Part shown: piece by piece, positions 6,074 to 11,877 of the stretch
Position numbering within the stretch: position 1 is the first letter of the stretch
How the letters are laid out: each line of letters starts with the position of its first letter
Source: an uncultured Mucispirillum sp.
Lineage (GTDB): Bacteria > Chrysiogenota > Deferribacteres > Deferribacterales > Mucispirillaceae
Length of the DNA: 11,877 nucleotides
Assembly: GCA_910586745.1 (NCBI GenBank)
Contig: CAJUJZ010000069.1
Span: 1 to 11,877 of the forward strand
Direction of reading: 5' to 3'
Notes under the pieces: model-generated
Databases searched by the model: none
What the model was told of the DNA's origin: nothing
The model's input: the letters and a program-made list of their open reading frames with translations, nothing else
Made by a program: the position numbers and the translations under genes

Positions 6074-6352
6074 TAAAGGATAAATTTATTTACTTCGTTT
6101 TATCAGTCTAAGTATTACCTTATTTATATTAAATTTTCTCTCTATATTCATTGCATTTAGAAGTATAATTTAAATTTAATTTGCCTGATCACTTATATTT
6201 ATTATAGATCACTTTTTTATGTATTTTACAGCAAGCATTAAATTACACCTAATATCTCTATGCCTTCATAGAAACATAAACTTTTTAATATATCTTTTAT
6301 ACTTTTATAATATTTATTATAAATCATTTTTCTTCTATGCTAAAGAGTTACT

Positions 6353-6381
6353 AAAAAAGCCACTGAATATCAGCGGCTTTT
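6353..6381 (-). terminator. Terminator of the chemoreceptor gene
   Basis: AAAAGCCACTGA (6355-6366) pairs with TCAGCGGCTTTT (6370-6381) with one mismatch and a 3-nt loop. Read on the minus strand it lies 22 nt past the chemoreceptor stop and ends in six T residues. The plus strand also ends in TTTT, so it may work in both directions. Confidence 0.85.
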
Positions 6382-6403
6382 GTTTTATTTTATTGCATTA
6401 AAA

Positions 6404-8404
6404 CTATACATTAAATTTACTTATTAACATTTTTAACCCGTCTGTTCTTTCCTGTAGATGTGCAACAGTTCTATTAACTTCACTTACTGCCTGATTACTT
6501 TCTTCAATACCTGCTGCAATTACTTGAGTATTATCAACAACTGTTAATATCGTGCTGTATTGGTTAGACACACTTGCAGCAACTGTTTTCATTTCTCTGT
6601 GTAAGTCCATAACGCTTTCAACAGCACTTTTAAATCCTTCATTAGTTTCGCCAATATTATCAACACCAGCCTGAACACTCTCTACTGATTTTGTCATCTC
6701 AAAAGAAGCAAGATTTGATTTCTGCTGCAATGAGCCTATAATAGATTCTATTTCGCCAGTAGCATGCTGTGTTCTTTCTGCAAGTTTTCTTACTTCATCT
6801 GCAACTACTGCAAATCCCCTGCCTGCTTCACCTGCTCTTGCTGCTTCAATTGCTGCATTTAATGCAAGAAGATTTGTCTGGTTTGCAATATCATTAATAA
6901 CACTTAATATTTCACCTATCTGGTTAGAGCTGTCTGCAAGCTCTGAAATAACTGTTTCTAATGATACTGTTTCATTTTTTATAGTCATCATATCCTGCTG
7001 AACACCATTTAACTGGTCTGCTCCAGACTGAGTTTTTACTGCAGCTCCTTCTAATATATCCATATTAGTATCAAGTGCCTGTGATGTTTCATTAGAAATA
7101 TCTCTGACAGTATCCATACTTAAAACCATATCAGATATTTGTTTAGCCTGAGAATCAAAAGTTGTTGATAACTCTTCCATTGTAGCTGCAAGCTCGTTAT
7201 TACCTGAAGCAACTTCATTTGTTGCATCTTTTACTTCTTTAATAATAATCTGCACATTTTCTATAAAAGAATTAACATGTGCTGCTAGTTTTCCAAACTC
7301 ATCTTTTGAGTTAATATCTATGCGTTTAGTTAAATCACCATCACCATTTGTTAAATTACTTATCCTTGCTACAAGAACATCTAAAGGTTTAATAACACTA
7401 ATATTTAATGATAATATAACAATAAATGCTAATACTATAGCCAAAACAGCAAAAAAGGAACTAGTTAAAAGAGCTTTTTTCTGACTGGCAATAATGTTAT
7501 CAGCAGCTATTCTCACATCATCTGCAGAAAGTCTTTCATATTCTTCTAATTGAAAAAATAATACATCTCTACTGGTATTAACTTTCCCCATAGATGAAGA
7601 AAACTCAGTAAATAAAGGCTCTGCATTTTTAGCCATTTTTTCAAGCTCTACAATTTTATTAGAGATATATGCTAAATCATCTATATATTCTCTTAATCTT
7701 GCTACTTTTCTTGCTTCTTGTATATGTTCTCTCATTTCATTTATTTGCTGATAAATAGAATTATACACTTCCATACTGTAAGTAGTTCCTGAAAGTATTG
7801 TATTAGCAATAGATACTGTTTCTAAAGCATGCTCTTTTGCTTCACCAAGTAAAAAAGAAAGATTAAAGAAATTAAGAATACGCTCTTGCTCATTTCTGCC
7901 AATATAATCTTCCATAATATTAGCAGTTCTTTCTTGTATTCTCTCAGTAGCTGTGAATAAATCATTAGCAGTAGCAAGGAAAGAATCACCATTATCTTTA
8001 AGTAATTTAAAAGAATTAGTTACCCTTTGGGAGCTTACAGCAAAATCTTCAACACCACTATAAAATTCATCTAACTGATTATAATCAGAAAACATTTTAG
8101 GATTCTTATTTACTATATTTTTAAACTGATCTAAATTATCAGAATCTATTGCTTTTTGCATATTCTCAATATATTTTTGATCACCAGTAATTACATACTT
8201 ACTTACATCAGAATTAACATTCAATACATTAGTTTTAACAGCAGTAAGTAGTAAATTCGCAGCTAAACTAACTTCATCAAGAGTTTCTGCTTCATTTGTC
8301 CCTTTTATACTCGCTATTATAGAGAATGAACTTGCTAAAATACATGTTAAAGCGAGTATAATAGTAAAAGTATTAATTTTTTTTGCAATAGTAAATCTAA
8401 ACAC
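6404..8404 (-). CDS. Methyl-accepting chemotaxis protein
   Basis: From the GTG start this is a 666-residue transmembrane chemoreceptor that would pass ligand signals to the CheA-CheW array. Layout: membrane helix 12-34, an all-helical periplasmic sensor of about 275 residues (35-311), membrane helix 312-335, HAMP about 336-389, and a cytoplasmic methylation and signalling coiled coil to the end. The hairpin tip is textbook (498-539: EILSVINDIANQTNLLALN, AAIEAARAGEAGRGFAVVA, DEVR). The sensor's length and helical repeats suit a double four-helix-bundle (HBM-like) domain; the ligand is unknown. There is no C-terminal CheR-binding pentapeptide. Start choice: the frame is open to a TTG at 8417-8419, but that has no ribosome-binding site, whereas GGGAG (8411-8415) lies 6 nt before the GTG at 8402-8404. 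It is monocistronic with its own promoter and terminator. No che genes are nearby, so it is an orphan receptor. Confidence 0.93.
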   Translation of the reverse strand: MFRFTIAKKINTFTIILALTCILASSFSIIASIKGTNEAETLDEVSLAANLLLTAVKTNVLNVNSDVSKYVITGDQKYIENMQKAIDSDNLDQFKNIVNKNPKMFSDYNQLDEFYSGVEDFAVSSQRVTNSFKLLKDNGDSFLATANDLFTATERIQERTANIMEDYIGRNEQERILNFFNLSFLLGEAKEHALETVSIANTILSGTTYSMEVYNSIYQQINEMREHIQEARKVARLREYIDDLAYISNKIVELEKMAKNAEPLFTEFSSSMGKVNTSRDVLFFQLEEYERLSADDVRIAADNIIASQKKALLTSSFFAVLAIVLAFIVILSLNISVIKPLDVLVARISNLTNGDGDLTKRIDINSKDEFGKLAAHVNSFIENVQIIIKEVKDATNEVASGNNELAATMEELSTTFDSQAKQISDMVLSMDTVRDISNETSQALDTNMDILEGAAVKTQSGADQLNGVQQDMMTIKNETVSLETVISELADSSNQIGEILSVINDIANQTNLLALNAAIEAARAGEAGRGFAVVADEVRKLAERTQHATGEIESIIGSLQQKSNLASFEMTKSVESVQAGVDNIGETNEGFKSAVESVMDLHREMKTVAASVSNQYSTILTVVDNTQVIAAGIEESNQAVSEVNRTVAHLQERTDGLKMLISKFNV

Positions 8405-8437
8405 AGTATTCTCCCACAATCATTATTTTTTTAAAAA

Positions 8438-8466
8438 AGTATATTAAAATTTAGAACAAATGTCAA
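8438..8466 (-). promoter_or_regulatory. Sigma70-type promoter of the chemoreceptor gene
   Basis: On the minus strand TTGACA (8466-8461) is separated by exactly 17 nt from TATACT (8443-8438), one base from the consensus -10. Transcription would start near 8431, giving a leader of about 27 nt to the GTG at 8404. That leader would put the TTG at 8419 only about 12 nt from the transcript end, which supports the GTG start. The direct repeat TCTTAACT at 8486-8493 and 8496-8503, one helical turn apart, lies 20-40 nt upstream of the -35 and could be an activator site. Confidence 0.75.
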
Positions 8467-8523
8467 TATAAATTATACTTTTGATTCTTAACTGCTCTTA
8501 ACTAACAGGACATATGTTACACT

Positions 8524-8667
8524 TTTGATAAAAAATTTAAAATCATATTCATATTTTCAAGACAAAAAGCAGAAAAATATAAAATGGTTTTTAAATAAAA
8601 ACAGATAATAAAGGCAGCATTTTATAATAAAAATAAAATGACTGATATAAAACTGGTAAAATTATAA
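8524..8667 (+). pseudogene. Possible decayed 3' end of a PepSY-like gene
   Basis: Positions 8566-8602 resemble 5629-5667 of the second PepSY-like gene: AAAGCAGAAAA is shared, and AATGGTTTT-x-AAATAAAAACA matches except at the middle base, where a GAA codon becomes TAA. From AAAGCA to the final TAA there are 33 codons here and 34 in the intact gene. One frame reads ...QKAEKYKMVFK, stop, ..., then AAFYNKNKMTDIKLVKL, stop, which resembles the end of a PepSY-like unit. A one-base shift instead gives NGF-stop-IKTDN against NGFEIKTSN. It has no start or signal peptide, so it would be non-functional. The similarity is short and AT-rich, so chance cannot be ruled out. Confidence 0.4.
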
Positions 8668-8818
8668 TTATCTTTAAACTTAAAATATTCTAATGCAAAT
8701 ATATAAAACTAACTTGTATTAAGTTATAATAATATATATTTAATTACATCAAAATGTAAGAATACAAATAAAATGCTGTAAATAACAGAATATTAATTTT
8801 ATTGTTTATTTTATCATT

Positions 8819-9565
8819 TTATATATAGCTTCTTCCACCCATATATACTTTACTCCAGTATTTATTATTTAACTTATCTGTTCTAACAGTAGTTCCTTTT
8901 CTTGGAGCATGTATAAATTTACCATCTCCAACATATATACCTACATGGCTTACTCTTTTACCTCCACCTGTTGCAAAAAATACTAAATCACCTTTTTGCA
9001 AATCTTTCTTATAAACAAATCTGCCTGCTTTAAACTGATCCCGTGATACTCTAGGAATAGAAAGCCCATTAAGTCTGTAAACTGCCCTTGTAAGCCCACT
9101 GCAGTCTACACCAGAAGCAGTATTTCCACCCCATACATAAGGTGTACCTATATATCTATATGCTGTTTTAACAATTTCATTTCGTAAATAGTTAGAACCC
9201 TGTTTTTTTGTTGGTGCAGAGCGTGACTTATACAGTGCATAACTTTCAGGGATAACAACAAAAAATTCATTAATTCTTCCCTGAGACTGCAGTTGTTTAC
9301 CACGGTTTCTTGCTTCTTCTATTGTCCTATAACTGCCAAACCTTACTTTATAAATATCTCCATCTCTAAACATAAATGCATCAAGCCCGCGTTCTATCAA
9401 AGAATCAACAAAATGGCCTGCATTATTAGGATTTTTAAATGCTCCAACCTGTATAGAGTAACCTTCTCTGTATATACCAAAATCTGCAGGATTACTGCTG
9501 GATGTTGATGCACAGCCAGTTATAAATATTAAAATCAAAGCAAAAATAATATAAAAACGCTTCAT
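8819..9565 (-). CDS. SPOR-NlpC/P60 cell-wall peptidase lipoprotein
   Basis: This 248-residue protein starts with a lipoprotein signal peptide ending in the lipobox ITGC, with Cys18 as the lipidated residue. A SPOR domain (about 35-105: YSIQVGAFKNPNNAG, YKVRFGSY, AFMFRDGD) would bind denuded glycan strands. A short linker leads to an NlpC/P60 domain (about 128-248), a cysteine endopeptidase that cuts peptidoglycan stem peptides. The catalytic residues are all present: Cys155 in GVDCSGL, His207 in VSHVGIY and His219 in FIHAP, with YIGTPYVWGG (138-147) ahead of them. The enzyme is therefore probably active and membrane-anchored on the periplasmic side. GAGG just upstream of the ATG supports the start. 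It lies 24 nt downstream of lemA on the same strand and is probably the last gene of that operon. Confidence 0.93.
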   Translation of the reverse strand: MKRFYIIFALILIFITGCASTSSSNPADFGIYREGYSIQVGAFKNPNNAGHFVDSLIERGLDAFMFRDGDIYKVRFGSYRTIEEARNRGKQLQSQGRINEFFVVIPESYALYKSRSAPTKKQGSNYLRNEIVKTAYRYIGTPYVWGGNTASGVDCSGLTRAVYRLNGLSIPRVSRDQFKAGRFVYKKDLQKGDLVFFATGGGKRVSHVGIYVGDGKFIHAPRKGTTVRTDKLNNKYWSKVYMGGRSYI

Positions 9566-9589
9566 TAAAACCTCTTATATAAATATTTG

Positions 9590-10156
9590 TTACAATTTAA
9601 TTTTTAGAGCAGTTTGAGTATTAGTATCTGCCTTAAAATATGGTTTTTCTTCAAAATGAAAAGCTGATGCTATAACATTTTTAGGAAAATATTTAATAGT
9701 TTTATTATATTCCATCACTAACTGATTATATCTATCTCTTTCAATTGAAATCCTGTTTTCTGTACCTGCAAGCTCATCAATTAATGCAGTAACATTTTTA
9801 TTTGATTTAAGCTCTGGATAATTATTCATTAGAACTATTAAGCGTGATAATGCTAAATCCATCATATTATTGGCAGCTATTTTATCAGAAATTGTATAAG
9901 CCTGTTTTACTACTGCCCCAGCTTCTGCTACAGTAACAAATACATTTTCTTCATGTTTCATATATCCTTTAACTACATTAACAAGATTTGGTATTAAATC
10001 ATACCTTCTTTGAAGTTTTGATTCTATTACAGCAAACTGGTTATCTATTTTTTCATTTGCTGTAATAAAGCTGTTATAAACACTTGCTGTATATATTCCC
10101 ACAGCTATACAGTATATAAAAAAAAGAGCTGATAATATCTTGATAACTTTATTCAT
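9590..10156 (-). CDS. lemA: LemA family protein
   Basis: This 188-residue protein is a standard-length LemA: one N-terminal membrane helix (about 5-24), then a helical bundle with the family landmarks YNSF (27-30), IESKLQRRYDLIPNLVNVVKGY (44-65), NNYPELKSN (111-119), and ENRISIERDRYNQLVMEYN (133-151) before the FP (157-158). The predicted topology is a short cytoplasmic tail and a periplasmic helical domain. LemA's biochemical role is not settled; it recurs beside TPM-domain proteins and M48 peptidases in envelope-related operons. CAGGTG 4 nt before the ATG serves as ribosome-binding site. It sits 46 nt after the TPM-domain gene and 24 nt before the peptidoglycan peptidase gene, which fits joint expression and a cell-envelope task. 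Confidence 0.92.
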   Translation of the reverse strand: MNKVIKILSALFFIYCIAVGIYTASVYNSFITANEKIDNQFAVIESKLQRRYDLIPNLVNVVKGYMKHEENVFVTVAEAGAVVKQAYTISDKIAANNMMDLALSRLIVLMNNYPELKSNKNVTALIDELAGTENRISIERDRYNQLVMEYNKTIKYFPKNVIASAFHFEEKPYFKADTNTQTALKIKL

Positions 10157-10202
10157 ATTTCACCTGATATATTATTTATAATCAATTTGCTTTTGTCAAT
10201 AA

Positions 10203-11877
10203 TTATCTTCTAAATGCACCACCGCCACTGCTTCTGCTGCGTGAAGAACCTCCAAAACTGAACCCGCCTCCACTTCTTCTTGATAAACGGCTTGAACGAT
10301 AGCTGCCGCCACCAGATGAACCATTTTTACTAAAAATATCCGAAACTATTCCAAAACCTATCATTAAAACAACTGCTATACCAACTAAAATATCAGATAA
10401 TAAACTGTCAATCTCTAAAGCAAAAGCTGAAGCCACTGCAAGAACTAAGCCATATAAAGCAACCTTTCTAAAAGAACGAACAAATATTATTACAGCAAAA
10501 AGTATTATAAAAAAAACTACTGTCATTATAATCTCTAATAAAGCATATATACTTTTCTTTGATACTGCATACTCATAGGGCATAGTATAATAAGACAGTA
10601 ATTTTTCATCATTTATTTTTATATTGTATGCTTTTGCAATAATATCTACAGACTGTTTTACAGCTTCCCGCAGAACCTGTATACAGTTTCCATTTTGTTT
10701 GTATGATAATATCATTCTCATACGAGAGAACTCATTATCTTTATCTACTAATCCTAAAAGACTACTTATAACTTCTGCCTGCTGTTCTGCATTAAGTTCA
10801 CTTTTAGAACCTAATGTTTTTTCTGCTTTTTCAATAGTTTTCATAAACATTTGTTTTGAATAATTATCTGGTTCTATTACAGTAAAATCACTATCCATAT
10901 ACAGTTCTTCACCATGATATGCATATTCTAAAGCAATCTTTTTAATACCTTCCATATAAGTTTCTGATAAAATTGGCTTTAAGCCATCCCCGGCAATCAT
11001 ATCCATTCTGCTTTCATAGTTTTCTGAATTATAGTAATAAACTATTAATAATCCATTATTATTTTCAAGTTTATCAAGCTGATATTTAGCAAATAATTTT
11101 TCAGTTGAAATTTTACCTTTTAGACTGTCTTCCCTTACAAAAACAGCGGCTATTTTTGGCTTATATTTACTTTGCTGAAATAAATAATTAATTCCATAAA
11201 ATTCTTTAGAAAAAGAGTCATCTAAAACATATGTATTATATCCTTCTTTGTAATACCCTGCTAACCCGTTTGTATTAGTGTACATACTTAATTTTTCTTC
11301 AACAGTAGCTTCATTCTTATTTATTATTTCTTCTTCTACAGCTTTAAAGTTTATAAAATTAAAACTGAACATAACATAAAGGGAAACAATAAAAAATAGT
11401 GAAGAATAAAATAATGCAAACTGATATGGCATATTTGAAAAATCAAACTTATTTTTTTGGGGAATAAAAGTAAGTGTTAAAAGATTTTTACTAATACTTT
11501 TCTTCGTATTATCTTTATCAATATTTTCTGTAACATCATTTTCTTGAACATTATTTGCAGTTTCACTGTTTTCTAATAGTATATTATCTTGAGATATATT
11601 TTCATGATTTAATTTATCATCTTGATTTTGTTGACCTGTGCTATCAATTTGAGTGTCTTCATTTTTTTTATTTTTCTTTTTCTTTTTTTTGTCTGGTTCA
11701 GTATCTGAATCTAACATATATATTGATAAAACAACAGGTAAAAAAATAAGGGCAGTAAAAGCAAAAACTCCAGTATTCAAAATTAATTCAATAAGCATTA
11801 TTACGAATGCTGGGAAAAAAATTATCATAGCTGCATATCTTTTAGAAAAAATTAAAAGAATAATAATGCAGCAAGCT
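10203..11877 (-). CDS. TPM-domain (YgcG-like) membrane protein, 5' end beyond window
   Basis: Numbering is from the Met at 11826-11828. Hydrophobic helices lie at about 3-18, 21-38 and 135-157; a charged Lys/Asn/Asp-rich linker at 41-115 includes a run of six Lys. A TPM-type domain spans about 200-320 (VLDDSFSKEF, LFAKYQLDKLENNNGLLIVY, MDMIAGDGLKPILSETYMEG). A helical spacer and three further helices (about 427-450, 456-470, 477-497) precede a Gly/Ser/Arg-rich tail (SGGGSYRSSRL ... GGGAFRR), the tail typical of YgcG-like proteins. Pairing with lemA is classical for this family. The frame stays open for 16 more codons to the edge (ACCIIILLIFSKRYAA), which are hydrophobic, and there is no Shine-Dalgarno before the Met, so the true start is probably outside the window. 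The duplicated N-terminal helices and long charged cytoplasmic-type linker before the TPM domain are more elaborate than usual. Molecular function is unknown. Confidence 0.75.
   Translation of the reverse strand, partial: ACCIIILLIFSKRYAAMIIFFPAFVIMLIELILNTGVFAFTALIFLPVVLSIYMLDSDTEPDKKKKKKNKKNEDTQIDSTGQQNQDDKLNHENISQDNILLENSETANNVQENDVTENIDKDNTKKSISKNLLTLTFIPQKNKFDFSNMPYQFALFYSSLFFIVSLYVMFSFNFINFKAVEEEIINKNEATVEEKLSMYTNTNGLAGYYKEGYNTYVLDDSFSKEFYGINYLFQQSKYKPKIAAVFVREDSLKGKISTEKLFAKYQLDKLENNNGLLIVYYYNSENYESRMDMIAGDGLKPILSETYMEGIKKIALEYAYHGEELYMDSDFTVIEPDNYSKQMFMKTIEKAEKTLGSKSELNAEQQAEVISSLLGLVDKDNEFSRMRMILSYKQNGNCIQVLREAVKQSVDIIAKAYNIKINDEKLLSYYTMPYEYAVSKKSIYALLEIIMTVVFFIILFAVIIFVRSFRKVALYGLVLAVASAFALEIDSLLSDILVGIAVVLMIGFGIVSDIFSKNGSSGGGSYRSSRLSRRSGGGFSFGGSSRSRSSGGGAFRR

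Larger units (their letters stand above)
5784..6352. other. Gene-free region holding composite repeat B
   Basis: No credible protein gene is present. The region contains repeat B (5896-6073) and, from 6195 to 6330, an imperfect direct repeat: ATATTTATTATA followed by rATCAyTTTT at 6195-6216 and again at 6310-6330. A short open frame at 5779-5862 ending in TAA encodes IGADLLKSHR; it has no start signal and may be a gene remnant or chance. Confidence 0.55.
8405..8818. other. Gene-free region between chemoreceptor and lipoprotein genes
   Basis: It contains the chemoreceptor leader and promoter (8405-8503), a possible plus-strand PepSY-like gene remnant (8524-8667), and A/T-rich sequence to 8818. 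The inverted repeat TTACAT/ATGTAA (8744-8759) has no T run. I see no convincing terminator for the minus-strand operon that ends at 8819. Confidence 0.55.

Noticed and set aside
4709..6080. CRISPR array or tandem direct-repeat array
   Set aside because: There are only two copies of each repeat module, hundreds of bases apart, with no regular spacers and no cas genes.
6187..6214. GATCACTT repeated with a 20-bp period as an operator
   Set aside because: No gene starts downstream on either strand within reach; it is better seen as part of the AT-rich direct repeat in this gene-free region.
6219..6401. Open frame of 60 codons on the plus strand
   Set aside because: The sequence is low-complexity Phe/Tyr/Leu, it has no ribosome-binding site, and it runs through the chemoreceptor terminator hairpin.
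8405..8419. TTG at 8417-8419 as the start of the chemoreceptor
   Set aside because: No Shine-Dalgarno precedes it and it would lie almost at the predicted transcript end; the GTG at 8402-8404 has GGGAG at the right distance.
9293..9508. Plus-strand open frame over the lipoprotein gene
   Set aside because: It is antisense to the SPOR domain coding sequence, which has clear family motifs; no start signal is seen. The plus-strand frames at 10624-10863 and 11555-11749 and the minus-strand frame at 5568-5753 are dismissed for the same reason.
11826..11828. This ATG as the true start of the TPM-domain gene
   Set aside because: The frame continues upstream without a stop to the window edge as hydrophobic residues, and no ribosome-binding site precedes the ATG. 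It cannot be excluded, only judged less likely.

Overview
The window is very AT-rich (roughly 70% or more A+T by eye). It looks like a chromosomal segment of a low-GC, motile, diderm (Gram-negative-type) bacterium. The evidence is a lipoprotein with a SPOR domain fused to an NlpC/P60 peptidase, small exported PepSY-like proteins, a phosphoethanolamine-transferase-like membrane protein and a chemoreceptor. A host-associated Deferribacterota such as Mucispirillum is a guess from composition and gene content; nothing here fixes the taxon. I see no phage, plasmid, transposase, tRNA, rRNA or CRISPR.

Layout. (1) 165-2116, plus strand: an EptA-type phosphoethanolamine-transferase homologue that keeps the family layout but appears to have lost every catalytic and metal-binding residue I can align, overlapping by 16 nt a DUF985-type cupin gene. 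(2) 2113-4015, minus strand: DUF3781 protein, AAG/MPG-type 3-methyladenine DNA glycosylase, AEC-family permease. The permease and cupin genes converge and overlap by 4 nt. (3) 4223-6073, plus strand: two paralogous 140-residue exported PepSY-like proteins, each with its own terminator and a similar upstream block. The second gene is flanked by two copies of a composite intergenic repeat rich in inverted repeats. (4) 6404-8404, minus strand: a methyl-accepting chemotaxis protein. Its start is best placed at a GTG behind a clean Shine-Dalgarno sequence, with a near-consensus sigma70 promoter upstream. (5) 8405-8818: a gene-free stretch with what may be the decayed end of a third PepSY-like gene. 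(6) 8819-11877, minus strand: a run of TPM-domain (YgcG-like) membrane protein (open at the window edge), LemA, and the SPOR-NlpC/P60 lipoprotein.

How the genes fit together. LemA next to a TPM protein is a recurrent pair, and the close downstream cell-wall hydrolase suggests an envelope-maintenance operon. The PepSY-like proteins and the transferase relic are also envelope-directed. The glycosylase, cupin and DUF3781 genes look like independent housekeeping or stress functions. The items most worth checking are the intact-frame but catalytically dead transferase, the repeat-bracketed PepSY cassette and the putative third PepSY relic.
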